Shown here: positions 1 through 9,500 of the stretch, piece by piece
How positions within the stretch are numbered: position 1 is the first letter of the stretch
Layout of the letters: each line of letters opens with the position of its first letter
NCBI RefSeq assembly: GCF_900187965.1
Contig: NZ_FZNL01000006.1
Span: 124,001-188,000 of the forward strand
Direction of reading: 5' to 3'
DNA from: Flavobacterium sp. ov086
Lineage (GTDB): Bacteria; Bacteroidota; Bacteroidia; Flavobacteriales; Flavobacteriaceae
Length of the DNA: 64,000 nucleotides
Position numbers and translations under genes: made by a program
Notes under the pieces: generated by a model
What the model was told of the DNA's origin: nothing
Seen by the model: only the letters and a program-made list of their open reading frames with translations
Databases searched by the model: none

Positions 1-1062
1 ATCGGCATCGACTTTTATCAATTGTTTCGTCAAACCATCAAAAGCTTTATTGGCTAATTTTTTATATTTTGAAGGCAAATATCCTTTGTTTGCCCCTTTT
101 GCAAAAGCATAAGCAAACATCGATGATCCTGATGCTTCAAGATAATTTCCTTCTTTATTTCCTTTATCCGTTACCTGATACCATAAACCCGATTTATCCT
201 GATATTTTGCCAAAGCTTCCGAAACATTATTCAAATATCCCACAAGCTCTTTTTGTTTGGGATGATCCTTAGGGAAGTAATCCAAAACATCCACAAGCGC
301 CATAGCATACCATCCTAAGGCTCTTGACCAGAAGTTTGGCGAAGTTCCCGTTTCTTTATTTGCCCAAGCCATTTGTTTGCTTTCATCCCAAGCGTGATAC
401 AATAAACCTGTTTTAGGATCTGTCGCGTATTTTTGAATCAATTCAAATTGTTTTGCAACGTCGTCTAATTGTTTTCCGTTTTCGAAAGCTGTTGTGTATT
501 CTGCATAAAACGGTTCTCCCATATACAAACCGTCTAACCACATTTGGTTTGGATATATTTTTTTGTGCCAGAATCCACCGCTTTCTGTTCTTGGTTGTTC
601 CGTTAATTGTTTACGCAACAATTGTAGTGCTTTTAAGTATTTTTCTTCTTTAGTAGTTTCATAAACTTTAAAAAGTAAACGACCGGAAACAACCATGTCA
701 ATATTATAATTATCAAGATCATAAGTTTTAATACTTCCGTCATTCTCAACAAAAGAATCTACATATCCTTTTATATAAACCGGATATCTTGGATCTGGAT
801 TTTGTTTGTACAATTCTTCAATCGAGTGCAAAACCAGACCGTGAACATAATCCCATTTTGGAGTCTTGGCATCATCGATCATATAGGCTTCAGGATGACG
901 TTTCATCACCGTTAAAGCCATTCTATCACACCATTTCATATCCTTAGAAATAACAATATCAGTTTTTACCGGTTCTTGTGAAGTTACTTTACAACTCGTA
1001 AAAGTCATTGCGCAAATCAATAAAACGGATGCTAAATAACCTTGTCTTTTATTATTTTTCAT
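1..1062 (-). CDS. GH105 unsaturated rhamnogalacturonyl/galacturonyl hydrolase, lipoprotein (3' end outside window)
   Basis: The reading frame starts at the ATG complementary to 1060-1062 and stays open to the window edge, giving 354 residues without a stop; the C-terminus is missing. It begins MKNNKRQGYLASVLLICAM and has a lipobox-like FTSC near residue 24, so it is probably an outer-membrane or periplasmic lipoprotein. GH105-type motifs are visible: MWLDGLYMGEPF (the Asp is the expected catalytic acid in the YteR/GH105 family), TGTSPNFWSRALGWYAMAL, and SGLWYQV. The family removes the 4,5-unsaturated uronic acid from the non-reducing end of oligosaccharides made by pectin lyases. It is clearly paralogous to the next gene upstream (stop at 1083), 20 bp away, so the two are tandem duplicates in one operon. 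Family assignment is firm; exact substrate (unsaturated GalA-GalA or GalA-Rha) is inferred from context. Confidence 0.9.
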   Translation of the reverse strand, partial: MKNNKRQGYLASVLLICAMTFTSCKVTSQEPVKTDIVISKDMKWCDRMALTVMKRHPEAYMIDDAKTPKWDYVHGLVLHSIEELYKQNPDPRYPVYIKGYVDSFVENDGSIKTYDLDNYNIDMVVSGRLLFKVYETTKEEKYLKALQLLRKQLTEQPRTESGGFWHKKIYPNQMWLDGLYMGEPFYAEYTTAFENGKQLDDVAKQFELIQKYATDPKTGLLYHAWDESKQMAWANKETGTSPNFWSRALGWYAMALVDVLDYFPKDHPKQKELVGYLNNVSEALAKYQDKSGLWYQVTDKGNKEGNYLEASGSSMFAYAFAKGANKGYLPSKYKKLANKAFDGLTKQLIKVDAD

Positions 1063-1082
1063 TTTTATTATATTTTTTACTT

Positions 1083-2285
1083 CTATTTATCTAATTCAAG
1101 TGCACTCAGTAAAAATGCCACTAAAGCCGGAGAACCATTATCTTTTGTTTTTCCGCTAATATAATACTCATTTGTACCGTCTCTAAAAGGTTTTCCTCCC
1201 AGACCAACACTTGGTGAAACGTTTACAATATTTACTTCTCCCGTTTCTCCAACTTTTACAAATTCTTTTACAAAAGCATCGAATGATTTCTGTGCCGTTT
1301 TTTTATAATTTGACGCTAAGTAACCTTTATTACTGCCTTTAGCCAAAGCATAAATAATCATCGCCGAAGCAGAAGGTTCTAAATAATTTCCTTTTAATTC
1401 CGGTTTATCTGCCACTTGATACCATAATCCTGAAGAACTTTTATATTGTAACACACTTTTTGATATCTGATTCAAATAACCTACTAAAGTTTTATATTTT
1501 GGATGTGATTTTGGATAATAATCCAGTGTTTCCACTAAAGCCATCATGTACCATCCAATTCCTCGTCCCCAGATTGTTGGCGATGTTCCCGTTTCCGGAT
1601 TTGCCCACGCAATTTGTTTGCTTTCGTCCCAACATTGATAAACCAAACCCGTTTTTTTGTCTACCAAATGATTCTGAACCAATTCGAATTGTTTGGCAAT
1701 ATCATCCAGACTTTTTCCATTTTCGTACTTAACCGTATATTGTGTATAAAAAGGTTCTGCCATATACAAACCATCAATCCACATTTGATTGGGATAAATT
1801 TGTTTGTGCCAAAATCCGCCGCTTGCCGTTCTGGGTTGATTTTCGAGTTGTTTCCTTAATTGAACAATTACTTTTTGATACCGATTGTCTTTCGTCAAAT
1901 CATATAAATTAAAAAGAATTTTGCCCGGATTTACATAATCAATATTGTATTCTTTCTCGTCATACTTTTTAATATTTCCAGAACTGTCGATCATTTCATC
2001 CGCATATTCTTTTATGTAATTCAGGTATTTTAAATCGTTTGTTTTCTGATATAATTTCTCAAAAGAAAACAATAAAAAACCCATTTTATAATCCCATTTA
2101 GGTTTTTCGTTTCCATCAATTTGCCAGGCTTTCGGATAATTATTTAAAATTGAAAGTGCCGTTTTTTCAGACCATTTTGAATCTTTAGAAATAGCATATT
2201 TATTTTGCGCCATTATTAAACTACTGCTGAACAGAAGAAAAACAATTACCCAATTGGTATATTTTATGGAAACATTTTTAAGCAT
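1083..2285 (-). CDS. GH105 glycoside hydrolase (unsaturated galacturonyl hydrolase), secreted
   Basis: A 400-residue protein of normal GH105 length with an N-terminal signal peptide ending ..SSSLIMAQ near residue 27. Motifs match the neighbouring GH105: MWIDGLYMAEPF, AWANPETGTSPTIWGRGIGWYMMAL, SGLWYQVADKPEL and GLGGKPFRDGTNEYY close to the C-terminus. The fold is an (alpha/alpha)6 barrel and the reaction is hydration-driven release of unsaturated uronate, feeding the KduI/KduD branch encoded further along. Two different GH105 enzymes in one PUL usually means different linkages or chain lengths are handled; that is inference. It lacks an obvious lipobox, unlike its paralogue, so it may be a soluble periplasmic enzyme. 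A 380-bp repeat-filled gap separates it from the DUF4861 gene upstream in the same direction. Confidence 0.92.
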   Translation of the reverse strand: MLKNVSIKYTNWVIVFLLFSSSLIMAQNKYAISKDSKWSEKTALSILNNYPKAWQIDGNEKPKWDYKMGFLLFSFEKLYQKTNDLKYLNYIKEYADEMIDSSGNIKKYDEKEYNIDYVNPGKILFNLYDLTKDNRYQKVIVQLRKQLENQPRTASGGFWHKQIYPNQMWIDGLYMAEPFYTQYTVKYENGKSLDDIAKQFELVQNHLVDKKTGLVYQCWDESKQIAWANPETGTSPTIWGRGIGWYMMALVETLDYYPKSHPKYKTLVGYLNQISKSVLQYKSSSGLWYQVADKPELKGNYLEPSASAMIIYALAKGSNKGYLASNYKKTAQKSFDAFVKEFVKVGETGEVNIVNVSPSVGLGGKPFRDGTNEYYISGKTKDNGSPALVAFLLSALELDK

Positions 2286-2666
2286 GGAATTTGTTTGTAT
2301 TATTTTTTCTCGCAGGTTTGGCAGATTGAGCAGATTTTATTTTTAATCCGTTAATCTGTCGCATTTTTATTTCACGCAGATTTTAAAACGATTTAAGCAG
2401 ATATGCGCAGATACTTATTCGCAATTTATTTTCAAATTAAATCTGCTTAAATCTGCAGAATCTGCGTGAAAAAAAATCTTTTTAATCCTTTTAATCTGTG
2501 GCATTTTTATTTCACGCAGATTTTAAAACGATTTAAGCAGATATGCGCAGATACTTATTCGCAATTTATTTTCAAATTAAATCTGCTTAAATCTGCAGAA
2601 TCTGCGTGAAAAAAAATCTTTTTAATCCTTTTATCCCGATAGCTATCGGGAGTGGCAAAACAAAAT
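2286..2666. repeat. Tandemly duplicated ~140-bp palindromic element plus GATAGCTATC palindrome
   Basis: This gap inside the PUL holds two almost identical units, about 2342-2480 and 2481-2620, with a partial third start at 2621. Each unit is itself an imperfect inverted repeat: it opens with TTCACGCAGATTTTAAA and closes with AATCTGCGTGAA, so either strand could fold into a long hairpin. A separate perfect 16-bp palindrome, CCCGATAGCTATCGGG, follows at 2635-2650. No gene is visible. Position between two co-directional PUL genes suggests it may act as an RNA hairpin that shapes relative expression, but it may equally be a neutral Flavobacterium intergenic repeat. Confidence 0.85.
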
Positions 2667-3635
2667 TTACATTTTACCTTTCTTATTCAATAATTCCAGT
2701 TTTTCATCTAAATACTTTACAAATTCTTCTTTCGATTTAATTCCGTTTTGTTCTTGTTCCCACGCGCCTAAAAAGTAAAAAGAATGTGCTTTGGTTGTTG
2801 GTTTAAAGACGATAAGATAATCTAAATCCGTATCGGCAACATTTTCAATTTCATTTATTTGATAAAAAATTGCCATTCCTAATTTATCCGGAACTAAAGA
2901 CTGTTCTCCATAAGTTGCCAGATAAGCCCACTTTTTATTCTTGCTTTCTTTTTTAAGTAATTCAGCATTCTTTTGTTTTACGATTCCGGTGCAGATTCCT
3001 TTAATTTCTTTTGAAGCCTGAATTTTATGTTCTGTATAAAGCTGGTCCGGTTTAATGGTTAATTCTGTAGTAAAATCAATTTTATCAGAAGCTGTTTTCC
3101 ATCCGTAGTAACGAACTTTTACTTTCGATTCATTTCCTTTATTTTCGACATTTGCCAAAGTTGAATCTACTTCATGAAAATGCAGTTTTTCGTTGTTTAG
3201 ATAACGATCAATTGACCCAATTCCGATTCCTTTTCCGGCTTTCAGAATGTCAGCTCCCCAATCGCTCATTTCATGATACGAATCAAAATTATCCTGACCA
3301 ACTTGTGGCAAAACTATTGCTGATGTCTTTTTTCCGAAAATATCTATTGCATTTCTCCAGTCTAAATACAAACGATATCCAATTCTGTTGTTTTCCCAAC
3401 CCGGACCTTCATAACGAATATCAAAAGAATGATCTGTATGTTCCGGTGCTAATTTTAGTTTATCAACGTTTTTAAAAACGGTTCCACCAATGTACTTTCT
3501 GCCTTCCCATTTTCCATCTGTTTTTACGGATAATTCAGCATAGGTTTTAGCCGTTTTAATGTCGTATTTATTTTGTGCTTTACAAGCCGAAAGTCCAAAA
3601 AATAATACCGCTGATAAGGTTATTACTATTTTCAT
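2667..3635 (-). CDS. DUF4861 family secreted protein of pectin PULs
   Basis: The product is 322 residues with a lipoprotein signal: MKIVITLSAVLFFGLSAC then KAQNKYD, cleavage before Cys18. The body is beta-rich with motifs such as VLPQVGQDNFDSYHEMSDWGADILKAG, which I recognise as the DUF4861 family, regularly found next to GH105 and GH28 enzymes in Bacteroidota pectin loci. No enzymatic activity can be read from the sequence; a lyase-like or carbohydrate-binding role has been suggested for related beta-sandwich families but I cannot support it here. It is 10 bp downstream of the esterase gene start region in the same operon, so co-expression with pectin enzymes is very likely. Confidence 0.8.
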   Translation of the reverse strand: MKIVITLSAVLFFGLSACKAQNKYDIKTAKTYAELSVKTDGKWEGRKYIGGTVFKNVDKLKLAPEHTDHSFDIRYEGPGWENNRIGYRLYLDWRNAIDIFGKKTSAIVLPQVGQDNFDSYHEMSDWGADILKAGKGIGIGSIDRYLNNEKLHFHEVDSTLANVENKGNESKVKVRYYGWKTASDKIDFTTELTIKPDQLYTEHKIQASKEIKGICTGIVKQKNAELLKKESKNKKWAYLATYGEQSLVPDKLGMAIFYQINEIENVADTDLDYLIVFKPTTKAHSFYFLGAWEQEQNGIKSKEEFVKYLDEKLELLNKKGKM

Positions 3636-3645
3636 TTTATAAAAT

Positions 3646-4581
3646 TTATTTAAATATTTTGTTTAAAAATTGTGTTGTATACTGTATCATTTCATCAAAC
3701 CAAGGTTGGAAAAACCAAAAGGAATGTGGTGACTTTTCAATTGTTTTTACTTCGTTATAAATTCCACTCTCCTTTAAAATGGTAATCATATCATCTCTTC
3801 CGGCATGAAACCTATCAAAACTACTGTTTATAAATAATATAGGCGGCGTATTTTTATTGGTATGGCTTAAAGCCGAAGCATTTTTCCAGTTCTCCGGATT
3901 TTCTTCATAAGTACCTTTTAACCAAAATGACGCCATTTCTCCTTCTTTTGATTCCGGATGTTTAAACGCTAAAATTCCATCTACATCGATAATTGCATTT
4001 ACTTTTGATGAAGATTTACTTTTATTCAGTGCATCTTCAAAAGCTAAATCTCCATTTGTTGTACCAATCAAAGCTGCCATTTGACCTCCCGAAGAGCATC
4101 CTAAAATTGCAATTTTGTTTGGATCTACATGAAACTTTTTAGCATTATCTTTTATAAATTTAATTGCATTTTTAATATCATAAATCCCTTCCGGATATTT
4201 CGCTTCAAGCGATAATCTGTATTCAATTGCAAAACAAGAATATCCTTTTGACGCTATTTCCTGTGCTATAACCTGCATCTGACTTTTATTTCCTGATCTC
4301 CAGCCACCGCCATGAATCATAATTACGGCCGGATTTAGTTTTTCTTTTTTATAAAAATAAGCATCTAAATGTAATGCTCTATTTTGCTTTTGATTGTAAA
4401 CAAGATTATAAATTTCAGTAACCTTTTTATCTTTTTTTGACTCCGCAATTGTGATAAATGGATATTGCTTAATCAATTTATTATAAGTGCTCTTTATGGT
4501 ATAAGAAGTATCGACCGCAAAATTGTTTTGTGCAGAAATTGTTGTTGCATACAATACCAAAAACAGTACTATTTTATTCAT
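3646..4581 (-). CDS. Secreted alpha/beta-hydrolase esterase (pectin/carbohydrate acetylesterase-like)
   Basis: A 311-residue alpha/beta-hydrolase with signal peptide MNKIVLFLVLYATTISAQ. The oxyanion-hole motif HGGGWRSGNK, the nucleophile elbow GCSSGG (first Gly-x-Ser at about residue 166) and a C-terminal SPHSFWFFQPWF histidine region are all present, so the Ser-Asp-His triad looks intact (acid Asp in NSSFDRFHAG). This is the COG0657/BD-FAE type used to remove acetyl groups from plant polysaccharides. Sitting between SusD and DUF4861 in a pectin PUL it probably deacetylates pectin fragments, but xylan- or feruloyl-type activity cannot be excluded. The gene is preceded by a strong hairpin (4601-4645), which may lower its expression relative to SusC/SusD. 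Confidence 0.85.
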   Translation of the reverse strand: MNKIVLFLVLYATTISAQNNFAVDTSYTIKSTYNKLIKQYPFITIAESKKDKKVTEIYNLVYNQKQNRALHLDAYFYKKEKLNPAVIMIHGGGWRSGNKSQMQVIAQEIASKGYSCFAIEYRLSLEAKYPEGIYDIKNAIKFIKDNAKKFHVDPNKIAILGCSSGGQMAALIGTTNGDLAFEDALNKSKSSSKVNAIIDVDGILAFKHPESKEGEMASFWLKGTYEENPENWKNASALSHTNKNTPPILFINSSFDRFHAGRDDMITILKESGIYNEVKTIEKSPHSFWFFQPWFDEMIQYTTQFLNKIFK

Positions 4582-4895
4582 TTCTAAAACTTCAATTCTT
4601 AGTTAAGAAAGGAGTTTGATATGCGATCAAACTCCTTTTTAACTTCTTCAAAAACACTAATTATAAAAACTTAGATTCTTTTTTTGCCACGAATTGCACA
4701 AATTTTCGCAAATCACTGTGCTTAATCTGTGACATTACTTTTGCCATTTTATTTGCCACAGATTCCAAAGATTAAAATGATTTTTTATGTTCGATTATCA
4801 TAAATCATCACGATTAATTAGTGAGAATTCGTGAAATTCGTGGCAAAGAATCTTTTTTAATAAATTTAATCTATGGCATAACTTTTATCAAATTA
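4582..4895. other. Intra-operon gap: hairpin plus GCCACGAATT-type intergenic repeat
   Basis: This 314-bp gap lies between the SusD stop and the esterase start, both minus strand. It contains a strong hairpin at 4601-4645 (listed separately) and a Flavobacterium-type repeat at about 4684-4850, where TTGCCACGAATTGCAC near one end is partly complemented by GAAATTCGTGGCAA near the other. No open reading frame of substance is seen on either strand. Confidence 0.6.
4601..4645 (-). terminator. Strong hairpin downstream of susD (attenuator or partial terminator)
   Basis: AAAGGAGTTTGAT (4608-4620) pairs perfectly with ATCAAACTCCTTT (4626-4638) across a 5-nt loop, with further pairing outward through one bulge. 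In the minus-strand transcript it follows susD and precedes the esterase gene. The T-run on the minus side is broken (TTTCTTAAC), so it may be a processing or attenuation hairpin more than a full terminator. Confidence 0.6.
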
Positions 4896-6587
4896 CTAAT
4901 ATGCCGGGTTTTGAGGATAATTTTTACTTCTGTTCAAATCTAATGCTGATTGTGGTATTGGTCTTAAAATTTTAAGATTACCAGCTTTTCCTGCAAAAGC
5001 ATTTGTTGATGTAACTTTAGGGTTGTATAAAACGGTTCTTTCTACCAAAGTTCCTGTACGTTTTAAGTCGAACCAACGGTGATATTCACCTAATAATTCT
5101 CTACCTCTTTCGTCTAATATTGTGTTGATATCAATTGACGTCAATACCGGAATTGTTCCTGCTACTCCGCCTCCTGCTCTTCTTCTTACTTCGTTTAAAC
5201 GTACTAATGCAGTTCCAGTATTACCTGCTTTAAAATAAGCTTCTGCGGCAATTAGATACGTCTCTCCAAGTCTTGATATAATAAAATCACGTGTGCTGCT
5301 TCTGTTTGTCGCTGGCGTTATTGGTGTTGTATTATAATTTGCACTTGTTGCACCGCTGTAAGGTGCTTTTGGATCATCGAATTTACGAACCGGAATCAAG
5401 TTGTAATCTCCTCCTGAAGCCGCTGCTGACGAATAAGTTCCCCAATTGTGGTATCTGAATTTTGCCGGATCTACCATTCTTGACGTATTTGCTAATACCC
5501 ACGCATCTCTATCTGCCGTTGTAAACCATTTTGGCTCGTAGAAATCTGTAATTTTCAAAGCAGCTTTGTCGGCTACATCATAATAATCATAATATCTGCT
5601 GTAGATTTCGTTCATAAAAGTCCCTTCCCAACGTTTATCTCCTTTTTCATATAATGACAAAGCATAAACCGTAGGACAAAGTGTGTAACTTCTGTTAGGA
5701 TAAGGATTTCCTGCCGCTGCAGCTCCTAAATACGAACTGAACCAATAGTTTTGCGAACTTCCTAAAGCTGTAGTTCCCGTTGCATTTGAAGCAGCTGAAA
5801 ACTGAACTGAAAAGATGGTTTCAGCATTCATTTCGTTTCCTGGTTTTACCACATTATCAAAAGAAACTGCCAATGCTTGTCCGCCAATTACCTCATCTGC
5901 CAATGCAGCAGCTGTTGTAAAATCTGCCGGAGTTCCAAAAGTTTCATACCCTTTTGTCAAATATACTTTTGCCAATAAATCCTGAACCGCTCTTTTATTA
6001 ACTCTTCCATTATAAGCTGCAGTGCTAACCGCCGGAAGCGCTTCGTTAAGATCTTTTAAAACCTGAGTATATATTTCTTCTGCCGAATTTCTGTCAAATG
6101 AAGTTACTGCTGTATTGATGTTTTCCAAAACAAGCGGAACTCCTCCATAAGTTTGAACTAACAGAAAATAAGCATTTGCTCTTAAAAATTTAAGCTCTCC
6201 AATTCTGGTATCCAACGTGCTTGATTTCTCCGTAAGAGTCGAATAATACAATCCCTTGTTAGCTTGCTGAATGGCGATGTAACAAGTTCTGTACAATTGA
6301 TCTACTCCTGCAGATGACGATGATAAGGTCAAATATTTTGCAAGTCCTTCCGGTTCCTGATTTCTTCCTTCAGAATACATATCTGTTCCTGCTTCAAACA
6401 ACCACGGATCACCTCCGTAAATATCTTTTAAAGTCGCGTAATTTGTATTTATTAAGGACTCAAAACCTGCAGAAGTCAAAAAGTATTGCTCTGCTGAACC
6501 GTAAGAACGATTGTCTTCCTCAATAAAATCGGAGCAAGAATTAAGTGTCGTTCCAAGTATTAGTATAGCTACTATTAATTTTTTCAT
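4896..6587 (-). CDS. SusD/RagB family outer-membrane glycan-binding lipoprotein
   Basis: A 563-residue SusD homologue with lipoprotein signal MKKLIVAILILGTTLNSC, followed by SDFIEEDN, the usual start of RagB/SusD lipoproteins. Family landmarks include the TPR-containing helices (RANAYFLLVQTYGGVPLV, residues about 134-152), and the C-terminal segment RDFIISRLGETYLIAAEAYFKAGN ... LNEVRRRAG ... ILDERGRELLGEYHRWFDLKRTGTL, which is diagnostic. It sits on the cell surface as the lid of the SusC channel and captures oligosaccharides, here most likely oligogalacturonides. It is 10 bp from the SusC gene, so the pair is translated from one message. Confidence 0.97.
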   Translation of the reverse strand: MKKLIVAILILGTTLNSCSDFIEEDNRSYGSAEQYFLTSAGFESLINTNYATLKDIYGGDPWLFEAGTDMYSEGRNQEPEGLAKYLTLSSSSAGVDQLYRTCYIAIQQANKGLYYSTLTEKSSTLDTRIGELKFLRANAYFLLVQTYGGVPLVLENINTAVTSFDRNSAEEIYTQVLKDLNEALPAVSTAAYNGRVNKRAVQDLLAKVYLTKGYETFGTPADFTTAAALADEVIGGQALAVSFDNVVKPGNEMNAETIFSVQFSAASNATGTTALGSSQNYWFSSYLGAAAAGNPYPNRSYTLCPTVYALSLYEKGDKRWEGTFMNEIYSRYYDYYDVADKAALKITDFYEPKWFTTADRDAWVLANTSRMVDPAKFRYHNWGTYSSAAASGGDYNLIPVRKFDDPKAPYSGATSANYNTTPITPATNRSSTRDFIISRLGETYLIAAEAYFKAGNTGTALVRLNEVRRRAGGGVAGTIPVLTSIDINTILDERGRELLGEYHRWFDLKRTGTLVERTVLYNPKVTSTNAFAGKAGNLKILRPIPQSALDLNRSKNYPQNPAY

Positions 6588-6597
6588 TTTTTCTAAT

Positions 6598-9500
6598 TTA
6601 AAATTTTAAACTTAATCCCATTTGAACTGTCATTGTCGACACACGATTCACTGCTAAAGCCGCAGTTGCCCATTCCGGATCGTACCCTTCATAAGGTGTA
6701 ATTACAAACGGATTCAGCACATTTACATAAAAACGCATGCTTTTAAGTTTCAATTTATTTACCAGATCATTGTCCAAACTATATCCTAAAGCTATGTTTT
6801 GAACTTTAACAAATGATGCATTTTTGTAAAAAGCAACGTTATTAGTATCATAATAAACTCCTGCTCCACGCGGTAACGGGTTTGTGTTTGAATATTGTGG
6901 CGCAATACCGGCTCCATTTGCAGGAATGTACCAATCATCAAGATCTAATTTTTGACGACCTCTGTCCGTAACATCGGCAAAATTATCGTGGAAACCACTA
7001 AATACAGTCATTCCCTGATTGGTGATCAATGACATAGACAAATCAAATTGTTTTACTTTTAATGTCGTAGAAAAACTTCCTGACCATTTTGGATCGTAAT
7101 TTCCTAAAATAGCTCTGTCATTATTAGCATCTATTTTACCATCGTTATTCAAATCTTTTACTCTTGCTTCTCCAGGTTTCTGACCATAAGAAAGAGCTTT
7201 TGCAGCTTCGCTTTCCTGCCATACGCCATCAAAAACATAATTGTAGTACGAGTGAATGTTTTCGCCGATAAATAAATTGTTTCCAACATCATCCACTTTA
7301 TCTTGTCCGTAAATAGATTCTAATTTGTTTACGTTTTTAGTGAAAGTAAAACTGGTTTCCCAAGACACATTTTTAGTCTGAATATTTTTTGTTACCAAAG
7401 TAACCTCAATACCTTTATTGCTGATAGAACCCACATTTGAAGTAATTGTAGGAACTCCAATTTCTAACGGTAATGCTTGTTGAAACAATAAATCTTTTGA
7501 TAAACGATCGTAAACATCTACACTTCCTGAGATTCTGTTTTTAGCAAATCCGAAGTCTAAACCTAAATTCACCTCTCTGGTTTTTTCCCACGTAAGATCA
7601 GTATTTCCTAAACTTGAAGAAGTATAACCGTTTGCCGCAGTACCGTTAAAATCATAATAAGTCGGCACTTTTAAAACACTTAAACTTGAATATGGCGAAA
7701 CATTATCGTTTCCGGTATAACCAACGCTTCCTCTTAATTTTAAATTAGAAATAAAAGTAGCATTCTTCAAAAATGATTCCTGATTGATATTCCAACCCAC
7801 AGCTACAGAAGGGAATGCTGTCCATTTATTACTGTCAGATAAAACAGAAGAACCATCATAACGTACTGATGCTGTTAATAAATAACGTCCTTTGTAAGTA
7901 TAGTTTAAACGCGCTGCATAAGATTCTAATGTATTTTTAGAATATGGAATAAATACTCCTGACGGAATTATAGCAATAGATCCCGAAGGCGTTAAATTGT
8001 AAGTTGGCTGTGCTCCTGAACCCAAATTGTAAAATCCTGTTTCGAAAGGATTTTCTCTTGAAGATTGAAAATAAGTTTCAGTAGTATTAGAGTAGAAACT
8101 CTGAAGTAATAAAACATTGAAAACGTGATTTTCTTTTAATGTATAGTTGATATTAAATTGGTTGTCCCAAGTATAATTAAAATTTTGAACATTGGTCACA
8201 TCTCCAGACGGTAAACTTTTGTTTTTAAGTCCAAAATCTGTTTGAGCACCAAGTGATCTTCCTTCTCTTGCATTCATAGAACCTGCTGAAAAAGTCGTTT
8301 TAAAAGACAGCCAATTTGTAAATTTATACTCTCCGAATAAATTACCAATTGTAGTAAATCTTTTGATTTCATCTGCAGAATTTGCAATTTCCAAAAGCGG
8401 GTTATATGAACCTGTTTTATTGATTGCAAGACTTCCGTTAGGATATTTTAATGTTCCCGGTTGTTGTGCATAAGTCCCAACAATTTCGTTTCCATCGGCA
8501 TCAATTGCCCAAGGCGATGTAAAAGGATTTTGTCTAAAAGCTTCCTGCATTGCAGTTGCGCTTCCTAATTGTTCATCGGTTTTAGAAATCGTAAGGTTAA
8601 CTCCAAACGAAATTTTATCGTTTATCTTATGATTCAAACCTGCCTTAAAATTGTATTTATCGATACCTTCATTGTCAATAACTCCGGTTTCTTTTTGTAC
8701 ACCAAGACCTATGTTATAAGACAAACCATTATCGGCACGACCGGTAATATTCAGATAATTATTCTGAGTCATTCCACCTTTTAGAACTGCGTCCTGCCAA
8801 TTATAACTTTGGTTGTTAGCTACTCTTTGAAACAAAACCGGATTTGTTCCTGCCTGACCAACTGCCGTATTCAATTCCGTTGGATTGATATCATTAAATG
8901 TTGGATTCGAAGCCGAAATTGTAGTCGCTAAAAACGCCGATTGATGATAATACCACCATTTTTCAGGACTCATTAATTTAGGCAATCTCACCGCTTGTTT
9001 GTTTCCGTAAGAGCTATCATAAGAAACTGTTACACCGGCTTTGGCATTTGTACCGCTTTTGGTCGTAACAATTATAACTCCGCTTCCTCCTCTTGAACCG
9101 TAAATCGCTGCCGAAGAAGCATCTTTCAAGACATCCATTCTGGCAATATCCTGCGGATTCAAAAAGTCGATATTATCGGTTGGAACACCATCGACAACAA
9201 AAAGTGGTTTAGAGCCATCTTTATTAATAGAGTTTGCACCTCTAATAATAACGTTGAAACCATCACCAATTCGGCCAGAATTAGACGTTACCTGAACTCC
9301 GGCAATTCCCCCCTGAATTGCTTCCATTGGGTTCGTAACATTTCTTTCTGTAATTTTTGCAGCGGATAAAGTGTTTACTGCTCCGGTTAAATCTGTCTTT
9401 TTTACAGATCCGTAACCTACAACCACAACTTCGTTAAGCGAATTGGATTGTTCTGAAAGACTTACATTTACTTTAGATTTTCCGGCAACACTAACTTCCT

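Noticed and set aside
2342-2620. Duplicated palindromic units considered as a mobile element
   Set aside because: No transposase, no target duplication; the units are simple inverted repeats.
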